This document shows, piece by piece, positions 9,394 through 22,063 of a stretch of DNA of 64,000 bases. Origin of the DNA: Streptomyces smaragdinus. GTDB lineage: Bacteria; Actinomycetota; Actinomycetes; Streptomycetales; Streptomycetaceae. Position 1 is the stretch's first letter, and every line of letters begins with the position of its first letter. The translations under genes and the position numbers were made by a program. The notes below the pieces were generated by a model. That model was given only the letters and a program-made list of their open reading frames with translations. It was not told the origin of the DNA and searched no databases. The stretch covers positions 62,001 to 126,000 of the forward strand of contig NZ_WEGJ01000005.1 in NCBI RefSeq assembly GCF_009604385.1, given 5' to 3'.

Positions 9394-9954
9394 GTGAATC
9401 TCCTGCAGATCGCGGCCGAGGAGAAGATGAATCCCCTCGTCCCGCCCATGCCGGAACTCATCATCGGTCTGGTCGCCTTCTTCATCGTCTTCGGCCTCCT
9501 GGCCAAGAAGCTGCTGCCGACCATCAACAAGGTGCTCGAGGAGCGGCACGCCGCCATCGAGGGCGGCATGGAGAAGGCCGAGGCGGCCCAGATCGAGGCC
9601 GAGGAGACGCTCCAGCAGTACAAGGAGCAGCTCGCCGAGGCCCAGCGCGAGGCCAACCGGCTCCGCGAGAAGGCCCGCGAGGAGGGCGAACTCCTCAAGG
9701 CCGAGCTGCGGGCCGAGGGTCAGCGCCAGCGCGACGAGATCATCGCCGCCGGGCACACCCAGCTCGTGGCCGACCAGAAGGCCGCCGCCCTCTCGCTGCG
9801 TCAGGACGTGGGCCGGCTGGCCACCGACCTGGCCGGCAAGCTGGTCGGCGAGTCCCTCGAGGACCACGCCCGCCAGTCCCGGGTCATCGACCGCTTCCTC
9901 GACGAGCTCGAGGCGAAGGCCACCGCCGACGCCACGACGGAGGCCGCGCGATGA
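9394..9954 (+). CDS. atpF: ATP synthase Fo subunit b
   Basis: A 186-aa peripheral stalk subunit. It has one membrane helix (LIIGLVAFFIVFGLLAKKLLP), then a long charged coiled coil rich in Glu, Ala, Arg and Gln. The GTG start at 9394 follows GAAAGG. The last codons overlap the atpH start by 4 bp (ATGA), which suggests translational coupling of stalk subunits. Confidence 0.96.
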   Translation: MNLLQIAAEEKMNPLVPPMPELIIGLVAFFIVFGLLAKKLLPTINKVLEERHAAIEGGMEKAEAAQIEAEETLQQYKEQLAEAQREANRLREKAREEGELLKAELRAEGQRQRDEIIAAGHTQLVADQKAAALSLRQDVGRLATDLAGKLVGESLEDHARQSRVIDRFLDELEAKATADATTEAAR

Positions 9955-10766
9955 ACGGAGCGAGCCGCGAGGCACTGGCCGCCGCCCGGGAGCGGCTCGA
10001 CGCGCTGACCGACAACACATCGGTCGACGCGGCGAAGCTCGCCGACGAGTTGGCTGCCGTCACCGCGCTGCTCGACCGCGAGGTGTCGCTGCGACGGGTC
10101 CTGACCGACCCGGCGCAGCCCGGTGAGGCCAAGGCCCAGCTGGTCACCCGCGTGCTGAGCGGTCAGATCGGCGGCGAGACGCTCGATCTGGTCTCCGGCA
10201 TGGTGCGGTCCCGCTGGTCCGGCTCCCGCGACCTGGTCGACGTGCTCGAGGAGCTCGCCGCCACCGCGGACCTGACCGCCGCCCAGCGCTCCGGCGCGCT
10301 CGACGAGGTCGAGGACGAGCTGTTCCGGTTCGGCCGGATCGTCGCCGACAACAAGGAGCTGCGCTCGGCGCTGACCGACCGCACGGCTGTCACCGCGGCC
10401 AAGACCACCCTGCTGCACACGCTGCTGGGCGGGAAGGTCAACCCGGTCACCGAGCGGCTCGTGGGCCGGCTGGTGGGCGCGCCGCGCGGTCGTAGCCTGG
10501 AAGCAGGGCTCGAGTCCCTGTCCAAGCTGGCCGCCGACCGCCGTAACCGGATGGTCGCCGTGGTCACGTCGGCGGTGCCGCTCAGCGACACGCAGAAGCA
10601 GCGCCTCGGCGGCGTGCTGGCCCGGCTGTACGGCCGTGACATGCACCTCAACCTGGACGTGGACCCGGCCGTCATCGGCGGGATCGAGGTCCGGGTCGGT
10701 GACGAGGTCATCAGCGGCTCCATCGCGGAGCGGCTGGCGGACGCGACACGGCGGCTGGCCGGCTGA
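9951..10766 (+). CDS. atpH: ATP synthase F1 subunit delta
   Basis: A 271-aa stator subunit that joins the b stalk to the top of the alpha/beta hexamer. At 271 residues it is longer than the ~180-residue E. coli protein, as is usual in actinobacteria. The conserved C-terminal motif is visible as DPAVIGGIEVRVGDEVISGS. It starts within the end of atpF. Confidence 0.95.
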   Translation: MNGASREALAAARERLDALTDNTSVDAAKLADELAAVTALLDREVSLRRVLTDPAQPGEAKAQLVTRVLSGQIGGETLDLVSGMVRSRWSGSRDLVDVLEELAATADLTAAQRSGALDEVEDELFRFGRIVADNKELRSALTDRTAVTAAKTTLLHTLLGGKVNPVTERLVGRLVGAPRGRSLEAGLESLSKLAADRRNRMVAVVTSAVPLSDTQKQRLGGVLARLYGRDMHLNLDVDPAVIGGIEVRVGDEVISGSIAERLADATRRLAG

Positions 10767-10892
10767 CGCCGGACAACCAACCTAAAAGTAGGGGTACGGC
10801 CCGGGTTGGGCCGACTGCCTTGAATGGGGGGTCGCCCCCCGAACCCCCCAAAGACAGACTTACGGGCCCAACAAGGAGAGCAGGGAACCCAG

Positions 10893-12464
<1,572 letters not shown>

Positions 12465-12466
12465 GC

Positions 12467-14841
<2,375 letters not shown>

Positions 14842-14884
14842 CGCCCTGCTGGTGGCCGGGGGTGTGGGACGAAAGACATCAGTC

Positions 14885-14914
14885 TTGCGCCCCCGGGCAC
14901 GCAAACCAGATATT
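14885..14914 (+). promoter_or_regulatory. Possible internal promoter before atpC
   Basis: TTGCGC (14885-14890) and AGATAT/GATATT (14908-14914) are separated by 17-18 bp in the 102-bp gap between atpD and atpC, an unusually wide gap within this operon. This is reading by eye only. Confidence 0.3.
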
Positions 14915-14943
14915 CTCTGTGAAATCCCAGTTGAGGAGCCATC

Positions 14944-15327
14944 GTGGCTGAGCTGCACGTCGAGTTGGTCGCCGCCGACCGCAAGGTCTGGTCGGGCGAG
15001 GCCACCCGGGTCGTGGCGCGCACCTCGTCCGGCGACATCGGCATCATGGCTGGTCACCAGCCGCTGCTCGGTGTGCTGGAGTCCGGCCCGGTGACCATCC
15101 GTACGACGGGCGAGAGCGGGGAGGGGACGGTCGTCGCGGCGGTGCACGGCGGCTTCATCTCCTTCGCCGAGAACAAGCTCTCGCTGCTGGCGGAGATCGC
15201 CGAGCTCTCCGACGAGGTCGACGTCGACCGTGCCGAGCGGGCGCTCGAGCGGGCGAAGTCGGACGACGACGCGCACGCGGAGCGGCGCGCCGAGGTCCGG
15301 CTTGCCGCTGCGTCGCATGCTCGGTAG
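14944..15327 (+). CDS. atpC: ATP synthase F1 subunit epsilon
   Basis: A 127-aa rotor subunit. The N-terminal beta sandwich shows LHVELVAADRKVWSG and IGIMAGHQPLLGVLE, and the short C-terminal helices begin around EVDVDRAERALERAK. The epsilon C-terminal helices can block ATP hydrolysis in other bacteria. The GTG start at 14944 follows GAGGAG. It is the last gene of the operon; a strong hairpin terminator follows 48 bp downstream. Confidence 0.96.
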   Translation: MAELHVELVAADRKVWSGEATRVVARTSSGDIGIMAGHQPLLGVLESGPVTIRTTGESGEGTVVAAVHGGFISFAENKLSLLAEIAELSDEVDVDRAERALERAKSDDDAHAERRAEVRLAAASHAR

Positions 15328-15374
15328 TCGTTGTCCGCGATCTTCTTCGCGTACGGCGGCAGAATAAGCGTGGC

Positions 15375-15425
15375 CCTCAGCCGCGGGCCGTTCCGGGAGT
15401 GTGCCGGAGCGGTCCGCGGCTGAGG
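15375..15425 (+). terminator. Terminator of the ATP synthase operon
   Basis: Arms 15375-15390 and 15410-15425 are 16 bp each (CCTCAGCCGCGG / CCGCGGCTGAGG cores) with one mismatch and a 19-base loop that can itself fold. There is no strong U-tract, as is common in Streptomyces. Confidence 0.75.
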
Positions 15426-15493
15426 CGATGGTTGGGCAGGTTCGGACAGCGGTCCCGTTGTCCGTGGCGCGGAAGGCGAGGAGGTCGATGGAC

Positions 15494-15952
15494 ATGGTCC
15501 TCGCTCTGGTGCTGCTCGGGTGTCTTGTGGTGCTGCTCGCCGTGGGGCTGTTCGCCTTCGGGCTGCGGCGGCGGCTCATCCAGCGGGCGGGGGGGACGTT
15601 CGACTGTTCGCTTCGTATGCCGGCTCCCGAACCCGCGGCTCCTCCCGGGGAGGAGGACGGGAAGGGGTGGGCCTACGGGGTCGCCCGGTATTCCGGGGAC
15701 TCCATCGAGTGGTTCCGGGTCTTCTCGTACGCGATGCGGCCGAAGCGGGTGCTGTCGCGGGACGGGATCGAGGTTCTGCAGCGTCGGGCCCCGGAGGGGG
15801 AGGAGGAGCTGGCGCTTCTCTCCGACGCCGTGGTCCTTGCCTGCCGGCATCGGGGGGTCCGGCTCGAGCTCGCGATGTCCGACGACGCGCTCACGGGGTT
15901 CCTGGCGTGGCTCGAGGCGGCGCCTCCGGGGCAGCGGGTGAACGTCGCGTAG
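15494..15952 (+). CDS. DUF2550 family single-pass membrane protein
   Basis: A 152-aa protein with one N-terminal membrane helix (MVLALVLLGCLVVLLAVGLF), then a cytoplasmic beta-rich domain containing WAYGVARYSGDSIEWFRVFS and VLACRHRGVRLELAM. This matches DUF2550, a conserved actinobacterial protein of unknown function found next to atpC in mycobacteria too. AGGAGG at 15479-15484 favours ATG 15494 (9 bases away) over ATG 15488. Confidence 0.8.
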   Translation: MVLALVLLGCLVVLLAVGLFAFGLRRRLIQRAGGTFDCSLRMPAPEPAAPPGEEDGKGWAYGVARYSGDSIEWFRVFSYAMRPKRVLSRDGIEVLQRRAPEGEEELALLSDAVVLACRHRGVRLELAMSDDALTGFLAWLEAAPPGQRVNVA

Positions 15953-15957
15953 TCCGT

Positions 15958-16011
15958 GGGCCCCCTTGTCGGGGCTGCGCCCCTCGGCCTCAAGCGCCGG
16001 CCGGGCTGGAA
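15958..16011 (-). repeat. Inverted copy of the intergenic repeat family
   Basis: Read on the minus strand, these 54 bp match 1931-1984 with one difference (GGCGCTTGAGG against GGCGTTTGAGG). The copy sits just after the DUF2550 stop and downstream of the convergent chitinase. Confidence 0.85.
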
Positions 16012-16108
16012 TGTGGTCACTTCGCGTGTTCGGCTGTCAGTCGGGCTACGTCAGTCCGGGACTCCCGGGCGAGCGGGGGCGACGCCGTCCGCCCGGGAGC
16101 GTCGGCGG

Positions 16109-17938
16109 TTAGTTCAGGCCCGTGTTGATGGCCGAGACCAGTTCGCCGTTTGTCGTGTCGCCGCTGAATTCCCAGAAGAACGCGCCACCCAGGCCCTGGT
16201 TCTTCACGTAATTCATCTTGCCGGCGATGGTGGACGGCGTGTCGTAGCTCCACCAGTTCGTGCCGCAGTGGGCGTACGCCGTGCCCGCCACCGTTCCCGT
16301 CACCGGGCACTGGGTCTTCAGGACCTTGTAGTCCTGGTTGCCCGGTTCGATGCCCGTCGCCGGGCCCGTGGCCGAGCCGCCGGGGGCGTCCTGGGTGACA
16401 CCCGTCCAGCCGCGGCCGTAGAACGGGATGCCCAGGTTCAGTTTGGCCGCCGGGACGCCCTTCGCGCGGAGCTTCTGGATCGCCGAGTCGGAGTTGAAGC
16501 TCTCGATCGGGATGCCCGTGTAGCCCGTGAGCGGGGAGTGGACGGCCGTCGGGCCCTGGGCGTCCCAGGCGCCGAAGAAGTCGTACGTCATGACGTTGTA
16601 GAAGTCGACGTACTGCGCCGCGCCGCCGTAGTCCGCCAGGTCCAGCTTGCCGCCCGAGGAGGCGTCGGCCGTGATCGCGGCGGTGACCAGCTGGCTGCCG
16701 AACTTGGCGCGGAACGCCTGCATCATGGTGCGCATCACGGCGGAGCCGCTGGTGTCACAGCTCAGCCCGCACGCGTTGGGGTACTCCCAGTCCAGGTCGA
16801 TGCCGTCGAAGAGGCCGGCCCAGCGGGAGTCGTTGACCAGGTCGTAGCAGGACTGGGCGAACGCCGCCGGGTTCTGCATGGCCTGGCCGAAGCCGCCGGA
16901 CCAGGTCCAGCCGCCGAACGACCACAGGATCTTGATGTTCGGGTACTGCGCCTTGAGCTTCTTCAGCTGGTTGAAGTTGCCCCGCAGCGGCTGGTCCCAG
17001 GTGTCCGCCACGCCGTCTACGCTCTGGTCGGCGGTGTACGCCTTGTCGATCGCGGCGTACGAGTCACCCATGGCGCAGCGGCCGCCGGTGACGTTGCCGA
17101 AGGCGTAGTTGATGTGCGTGATCTTGCCGGCGGAGCCCGAGCTGACCAGGTTCTTCACGTGGTAGTTGCGGGCGTAGACGCCCCATTCCGCGAAGTACCC
17201 GAGCTTGACCTTTCCGCCGCCGCCCTGGTTGCCGCCGGTGGTGGTGACGGTGCGCGGGCCGCTGAGCGGGCCCGTCTGGTCGGCCGTGTCGCGGGCCCTG
17301 ATCTCGTACGTGTACGTGGAGCCGGCGGTCAGGCCGGTGTTGGTGTACGAGGTGCCGGTGACCGTGGCGACGGTGCTGCCGTTGCGGATCACGTCGTAGT
17401 TCTTGATGCCCTTGTCGTCCGTCGCCGCGGCCCACGAGAGCGTCACCGAGGTGTTGGTGATGTTGCTCGCGGTGGGGGTGCCGGGCGCGGACGGCTTGGC
17501 GTCGCCGGGCTGTCCGCCGTCGCCGCCGTCACAGCCGCCGCCGTTGACCGTACAGCCGGACGGGGCGCCCGGGCCGGAGCCGTTGAAGCCGAAGCTGATC
17601 GAGGCGCCGGGGGCGAGGGTGCCGTTCCAGCCGGCGTTCTTCGCGGTCCAGGTGGTGCCGGAGCTGGTGACGATCGCGTCCCAGGCGGAGGTGACCCGGG
17701 TGTCGGACGGGTATGTCCAGGACACCGTCCAGCTGCTGATGGCGGTGGTGCCCGTGTTCTTGATCGTCCACTTGCCTTCGAAACCGGTGCCCCAGTCCGA
17801 GACCTTGGTGTAGGTCGCGGTGGCTCCGGCGGCGTGTGCTTCCGGGGCCAGACCGACCATCGCGGCCAGGGGGAGTGCCAGTGCCGCGACTATCGCGCTG
17901 ATTCGTCTGGTGAGTCGTGTGACGCGTGGGGATCTCAA
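16109..17938 (-). CDS. chiC: Secreted family 18 chitinase with CBM2 and fibronectin III domains
   Basis: 609 aa. Residues 1-36 form a Sec signal peptide ending AHA. Residues ~38-135 are a CBM2-type carbohydrate-binding module (GFEGKWTIKNTG, WTAKNAGWNGTLAPGAS). Residues ~150-237 are a fibronectin III domain (VTLSWAAATDD, YTYEIRARD), and ~245-609 the GH18 barrel. The catalytic motif DGIDLDWEYP near residue 380 has the DxxDxDxE acids, and ILWSFGGWTWS is the conserved SxGG strand. The order CBM2-FnIII-GH18 and the position after atpC match ChiC of S. coelicolor/S. lividans and chitinase 63 of S. plicatus. It hydrolyses chitin outside the cell. Two chi direct repeats lie upstream. Confidence 0.93.
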   Translation of the reverse strand: MRSPRVTRLTRRISAIVAALALPLAAMVGLAPEAHAAGATATYTKVSDWGTGFEGKWTIKNTGTTAISSWTVSWTYPSDTRVTSAWDAIVTSSGTTWTAKNAGWNGTLAPGASISFGFNGSGPGAPSGCTVNGGGCDGGDGGQPGDAKPSAPGTPTASNITNTSVTLSWAAATDDKGIKNYDVIRNGSTVATVTGTSYTNTGLTAGSTYTYEIRARDTADQTGPLSGPRTVTTTGGNQGGGGKVKLGYFAEWGVYARNYHVKNLVSSGSAGKITHINYAFGNVTGGRCAMGDSYAAIDKAYTADQSVDGVADTWDQPLRGNFNQLKKLKAQYPNIKILWSFGGWTWSGGFGQAMQNPAAFAQSCYDLVNDSRWAGLFDGIDLDWEYPNACGLSCDTSGSAVMRTMMQAFRAKFGSQLVTAAITADASSGGKLDLADYGGAAQYVDFYNVMTYDFFGAWDAQGPTAVHSPLTGYTGIPIESFNSDSAIQKLRAKGVPAAKLNLGIPFYGRGWTGVTQDAPGGSATGPATGIEPGNQDYKVLKTQCPVTGTVAGTAYAHCGTNWWSYDTPSTIAGKMNYVKNQGLGGAFFWEFSGDTTNGELVSAINTGLN

Positions 17939-18053
17939 GGGTGCGCTCCTCGAGCTAGGTCCGAGTGAATAGGGGTGGGTGGGACCTGCGTCGCCCGGCG
18001 GGCAAACCGGATACTACTTGGCATGCTCACCGCAGTTAATGGGAGGGTAAAGA

Positions 18054-18087
18054 AGGTCTGGACCAATCGTCAATAGGTCTGGACCAT
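18054..18087 (-). promoter_or_regulatory. Paired chi direct repeats upstream of the chitinase
   Basis: Read on the minus strand, TTGGTCCAGACCT and ATGGTCCAGACCT occur with a 21-bp repeat spacing (plus strand 18054-18066 and 18075-18087). They equal the 12-bp direct repeats TGGTCCAGACCT known to mediate chitin induction and glucose repression of Streptomyces chi genes, and resemble DasR-binding sites. They lie ~115-150 bp before the GTG/ATG of chiC and could also affect the divergent nucleotidase gene. Confidence 0.85.
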
Positions 18088-18234
18088 TTGACTGCACTGG
18101 GGTGGTTGAACCAAGAGCGATCAAAATCGGCCGACTTCACCGGATCGAAACCTCGTGTACCTGGAATCAAACCTGCCGGGTAGGCAGAATCTACGCGCGT
18201 AATGATGTTGGGTCGCGCCGAGGAGTGAATCCGC

Positions 18235-20031
18235 ATGACGTTCGATCGCCGTACCTTTCTGGCCAGGTCCGCCGCCGGCTCGGCCGGAGTGGGCCTCGCC
18301 CTCGGCGGGGTGAGCGCCGCCCAGGCCGCGCCGGCCGCCGCGAGTGCCGCCAAGCGCTACTCCTTCACCGTGATGGGCACCACGGACCTCCACGGCAACG
18401 CCGTCAACTGGGACTACTTCACCGACGCCGAATACACCGACAGCGCGAACAACGACGTCGGCCTGGCGAAGATCTCCACCCTCGTCAACCGGATCCGCGA
18501 GGCGAAGGGCCCCGGCAACACCCTGCTCATCGACGCCGGTGACACCATCCAGGGCACCCAGCTGTCGTACTACTACGCCAAGATCGACCCCATCACCGCC
18601 GAATCCGGCCCCGTCCACCCGATGGCCCAGGCCATGAACGCCATCGGCTACGACGCCGCGGCGCTCGGCAACCACGAGTTCAACTACGGCATCCCGCTGC
18701 TGCGCAAGTTCGAGGAGCAGTGCGAGTTCCCGCTGCTCGGCGCCAATGCGCTGGACGCGAAGACGCTGAAGCCCGCGTTCGCCCCGTACTCGATGCACGT
18801 GCTGCGCACGCCGCGCGGCAAGGACGTCAAGGTCGCCGTGCTGGGGCTCACCAACCCGGGCATCGCGATCTGGGACAAGGCCAACGTGCAGGGCAAGATG
18901 GTCTTCCCCGGGCTTCAGGAGCAGGCCGCGTACTGGGTGCCGCGGCTGCGGACCATGGGCGCCGACGTCGTCATCGTCTCCGCGCACTCCGGCACCGACG
19001 GCAAGTCGTCGTACGGCGACCAGGTCCCGTACACCGAGAACGCGGCGGCGCTGGTGGCCGAGCAGGTGCCCGGGATCGACGCGATCCTCGTCGGGCACGC
19101 GCACCAGGAGATCCCGGAGCGCCGGGTGGTCAACAAGGAGACCGGCCGCGAGGTCGTCCTCTCCGAGCCGCTGAAGTGGGGCCAGCGCCTCACCGTCTTC
19201 GACATCGAGCTGGAGTGGGAGGGCGGCCGCTGGACCGTGGCGCACGTGGGGTCGTCCGTCCTCAACTCCAACACCGTGGCCGAGGACCCGGCGATCACCT
19301 CGCTGCTCGCCGAGGAGCACGCCAAGACGGTCGCGTACGTCAACCAGGTCATCGGCACCAACGACACCGAGATGCGGTCCGTCGAGGCGCCCTGGCGGGA
19401 CGTGCCGATCATCGACCTGATCAACCACATCCAGGCCGAGACCGTCCGCGAGGCGCTGGCCGGCACCGAGTACGCGTCGCTGCCGGTGCTGTCGCAGGCC
19501 GCCTGCTTCTCCCGGACCGCCCTGATCCCGGCCGGCGAGGTCACCATCCGGGACGTCGCCGGGCTGTACGTCTTCGAGAACACCCTCGAGGCGCGGATCC
19601 TGACCGGCGCGCAGATCCGGGACTTCATCGAGTTCTCCGCCCGCTACTTCGTCACCACCGCCGCCGGCGCCCCGCTCGACCTGACGAAGATCACGAACGC
19701 GGACGGGACCCCGGACTACAACTACGACGTGGTCAGCGGCGTCTCGTACGACGTCGACATCGCGCAGCCGGCCGGCTCCCGGATCAAGAACCTGACGTTC
19801 CAGGGCGCCCCGCTGGACGACACCGCCCGGTTCGTCTTCGCCGTCAACAACTACCGCGCCGCCGGCGGCGGGAACTTCCCGCACGTCGCGGGGGCGCAGC
19901 AGGTGTGGGCGAACTCGGACGAGATCCGCAACACGATGATCGGCTGGGTGAAGGCCAAGGGCGCCATCGTCCAGTCGGAGTTCGCGGCCACCGAGTGGCG
20001 CGTCACCCGGGACGGCACCCCGATCGTCTGA
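18235..20031 (+). CDS. Tat-exported 5'-nucleotidase / metallophosphoesterase
   Basis: 598 aa. The N-terminus has a twin-arginine signal (FDRRTFLARSAAGSAG) with AQA cleavage near residue 30. The calcineurin-like metallophosphatase domain shows TTDLHGN, IDAGDTIQGT, ALGNHEFNYG, SAHSGTD and VGHAHQ, the metal ligands of the UshA/5'-nucleotidase family. The C-terminal substrate domain includes LSQAACFSR, VAGLYVFENTLEA and VNNYRAAGGGNFP. It should release phosphate from extracellular nucleotides or UDP-sugars. It is divergent from the chitinase with a 296-bp intergenic region. Confidence 0.92.
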   Translation: MTFDRRTFLARSAAGSAGVGLALGGVSAAQAAPAAASAAKRYSFTVMGTTDLHGNAVNWDYFTDAEYTDSANNDVGLAKISTLVNRIREAKGPGNTLLIDAGDTIQGTQLSYYYAKIDPITAESGPVHPMAQAMNAIGYDAAALGNHEFNYGIPLLRKFEEQCEFPLLGANALDAKTLKPAFAPYSMHVLRTPRGKDVKVAVLGLTNPGIAIWDKANVQGKMVFPGLQEQAAYWVPRLRTMGADVVIVSAHSGTDGKSSYGDQVPYTENAAALVAEQVPGIDAILVGHAHQEIPERRVVNKETGREVVLSEPLKWGQRLTVFDIELEWEGGRWTVAHVGSSVLNSNTVAEDPAITSLLAEEHAKTVAYVNQVIGTNDTEMRSVEAPWRDVPIIDLINHIQAETVREALAGTEYASLPVLSQAACFSRTALIPAGEVTIRDVAGLYVFENTLEARILTGAQIRDFIEFSARYFVTTAAGAPLDLTKITNADGTPDYNYDVVSGVSYDVDIAQPAGSRIKNLTFQGAPLDDTARFVFAVNNYRAAGGGNFPHVAGAQQVWANSDEIRNTMIGWVKAKGAIVQSEFAATEWRVTRDGTPIV

Positions 20032-20068
20032 CCCCCGCGCGGCGGCCGGTGTCCGCACCGGCCGCCGT

Positions 20069-20719
20069 TCACCGCACCCCCAGCTCCTGGGCCAGCACCG
20101 CCGCCTGCACCCTGCTGCGCAGCTCCAGCTTCCCCAGCAGCCGGCTGACGTGCGTCTTCACCGTCCCCTCCGCCATGTCCAGCCGTCCGGCGATGTCCGC
20201 GTTCGACAGCCCCTCGCCCAGACACCCCAGCACCTCCCGCTCCCGCCGCGTGAGCGTCCCGAGCGCTGCCGGGGCGGGCGCGGGGGCCGGGGCCCGGCGG
20301 GCGAACTCCGTGATCAGCCGGCGCGTCACCGCCGGCGCGATCGTCCCCTCGCCGCGCGCCACCGTACGCACCGCGTCGATCAGCGCCCGCGCCTCGGTGT
20401 TCTTCAGCAGAAATCCCGCCGCCCCCTCGCGCAGCGCGCCGAAGACGTACTCGTCCAGATCGAACGTCGTCAGCACCAGCACGTCCGCCAGCTTCTCGCC
20501 GGTGATCACCCGGGTGGCCGCGATCCCGTCCAGCTTCGGCATCTGCACGTCCATCAGCACCACGTCCGGCCGCAGTTCACGCGCCAGCGCCACGGCCTGT
20601 TCGCCGTCCGCGGCCTCGCCGACCACCTCCACGCCCGGCGCCGAGCGCAGGATCAGCACCAGCCCCGCCCGTACCGCCGACTGGTCCTCCGCGATCAGCA
20701 CCCTGACCGTCCCACTCAT
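20069..20719 (-). CDS. NarL/LuxR-family response regulator
   Basis: A 216-aa two-domain regulator. The receiver has acidic residues in LIAEDQ, the phospho-acceptor in VVLMDVQMPKLDG and the conserved Lys in GFLLKNT. The C-terminal LuxR-type helix-turn-helix is LTRREREVLGCLGEGLSNAD and GTVKTHVSRLLGKLELRSR. An Ala-Pro linker (APAPAPAPAA) joins the domains. The start overlaps the kinase stop by 4 bp (ATGA), so the pair is co-translated. The targets are unknown. Confidence 0.93.
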   Translation of the reverse strand: MSGTVRVLIAEDQSAVRAGLVLILRSAPGVEVVGEAADGEQAVALARELRPDVVLMDVQMPKLDGIAATRVITGEKLADVLVLTTFDLDEYVFGALREGAAGFLLKNTEARALIDAVRTVARGEGTIAPAVTRRLITEFARRAPAPAPAPAALGTLTRREREVLGCLGEGLSNADIAGRLDMAEGTVKTHVSRLLGKLELRSRVQAAVLAQELGVR

Positions 20720-21906
20720 GGCTGCGTCCCTTCGTCCACGGGCAGGGTCGCCGCGACCCGCCACCGCCGATCCCCGTCCGGCCCGGCGGCGAACTCCCCG
20801 CCGAGCAGCGCCACCCGTTCCCGCATCCCCACCAGCCCCGCGCCCGACCCCGGCGCCCGGGGCCCGCCGGACTCCGGCCGCTCCAGCGGGCTCGTCACCC
20901 GCACCGCCAGCGCCCCCGCCTCCCGGCCCAGCCACACCGCGACGGTGCCGGGCCCGGCGTGCTTGAGGGCGTTGGTCAGCGACTCCTGCACGATCCGGTA
21001 CGCGGCCAGCTCCACCGGCGGCGGCAGCCGCAGCCCCGCCGGACGCTCGTCGGCCAGCGTCGCCGTCAGCCCGTTCGTACGGGCCTGGCCCACCAGCGCC
21101 TCCACCCCCTCCAGCGTCGGCGCCGCGGCCGGTTCGGCGTCGCCGCCGGTGTCCCGGAGCAGGCCGATCAGATGCCGCATCTCCGCCAGCCCCTGCACGC
21201 TGTTCTCCCGGATCACGCCCAGCGCCTCGCGGGACGTCACCGGGTCGTCCAGGGACAGGGCGGCCGTGGAGTGGATGGCGATCGCGGAGAGGTTGTTGGC
21301 GACCATGTCGTGCAGCTCGCGGGCCATCCGTGCGCGCTCCGCGGTGACCGCCTCGCGCCGGTCCATCTCGGCCAGCAGCGCCGTCTGCTCCGCCCGCAGC
21401 CGCTCCGCCTCCGCGCGCTCGCGGTGGGTGCGCATCATCAGGCCCGTCCAGGCGGGCGTGAAGGTCACCGCGGCGGCGAACACCCCGAACAGCAGCGCCT
21501 GGGAGTCGCGGAAGTACGCCATGGTGCCGACGGCGACGCCCAGGGTGAACAGCCAGCTGCCCACCCACACCACACGCCGCAGCCGGCGGCTGCCGTACAG
21601 CACGGCCGCGTACACCAGATCGCTGAACATGATCACCGTGGCGAGCAGCGACCCCAGCGCGATGTCCGCGGCCAGCGCCGCCGCGCCGAGCACCAGCGCC
21701 CACGGCTGCCCGCAGCGGCGCAGTACCTCGGCGACCGCCATCACGGCGAGCGGGAGCAGCAGCAGGGCGCCGCTCTCCCGCCCCGTCGTCGTGTCGTTGT
21801 AGAGCCCGAGGGCGATCGACAGACAGCCCGCGGCCAGCCCGAAGACGGCGATCAGCCAGTCGTCGCGGTGCGGCCGGCGCACGGCCGGGGCCGAGAGTGT
21901 GCTCAC
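20716..21906 (-). CDS. NarL-type sensor histidine kinase (HisKA_3)
   Basis: A 396-aa kinase. There are five to six membrane helices in the first ~170 residues, then a dimerisation helix with the H-box ARELHDMVANNLSAIAIHST, where His is the phospho-acceptor. The HATPase domain has N-box YRIVQESLTNALKHAG and G-box GSGAGLVGMRERV. No extracytoplasmic sensor domain is visible, so the signal is probably sensed in the membrane. The GTG at 21906 with GGTGGGG upstream starts the protein at MSTLSAPAV, directly before the first helix. Confidence 0.9.
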   Translation of the reverse strand: MSTLSAPAVRRPHRDDWLIAVFGLAAGCLSIALGLYNDTTTGRESGALLLLPLAVMAVAEVLRRCGQPWALVLGAAALAADIALGSLLATVIMFSDLVYAAVLYGSRRLRRVVWVGSWLFTLGVAVGTMAYFRDSQALLFGVFAAAVTFTPAWTGLMMRTHRERAEAERLRAEQTALLAEMDRREAVTAERARMARELHDMVANNLSAIAIHSTAALSLDDPVTSREALGVIRENSVQGLAEMRHLIGLLRDTGGDAEPAAAPTLEGVEALVGQARTNGLTATLADERPAGLRLPPPVELAAYRIVQESLTNALKHAGPGTVAVWLGREAGALAVRVTSPLERPESGGPRAPGSGAGLVGMRERVALLGGEFAAGPDGDRRWRVAATLPVDEGTQP

Positions 21907-22063
21907 CCCACCATCAAACCGTGGCCCGACGCCGCCGGCCTCCGCCTTCCCGGCGGATCGCGGTACATCGAAGGATGCAGCCGGAGATCGTCGGCGGCGA
22001 CGACGCCCGGCGGGCGGGGTGCGGGGGACCCTGGAGGGGACCTGTTCGCAAAGGAGCGCGCCC

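Noticed and set aside
10826..10840. GGGGGG-TCG-CCCCCC hairpin between atpH and atpA as a terminator
   Set aside because: It lies inside an operon of essential subunits, has a 3-base loop and no T-run; at most an expression moderator, mentioned under atpA.
15956..17968. Long plus-strand open frame opposite the chitinase gene
   Set aside because: Shadow of the third-position GC bias; composition is Arg/Val/Gly-rich with no family match, and the minus strand encodes a complete multi-domain chitinase.
20069..21703. Single 544-residue frame spanning regulator and kinase genes
   Set aside because: Only its last 216 residues are a real response regulator; the rest is an out-of-frame shadow of the kinase, which has its own overlapping gene.
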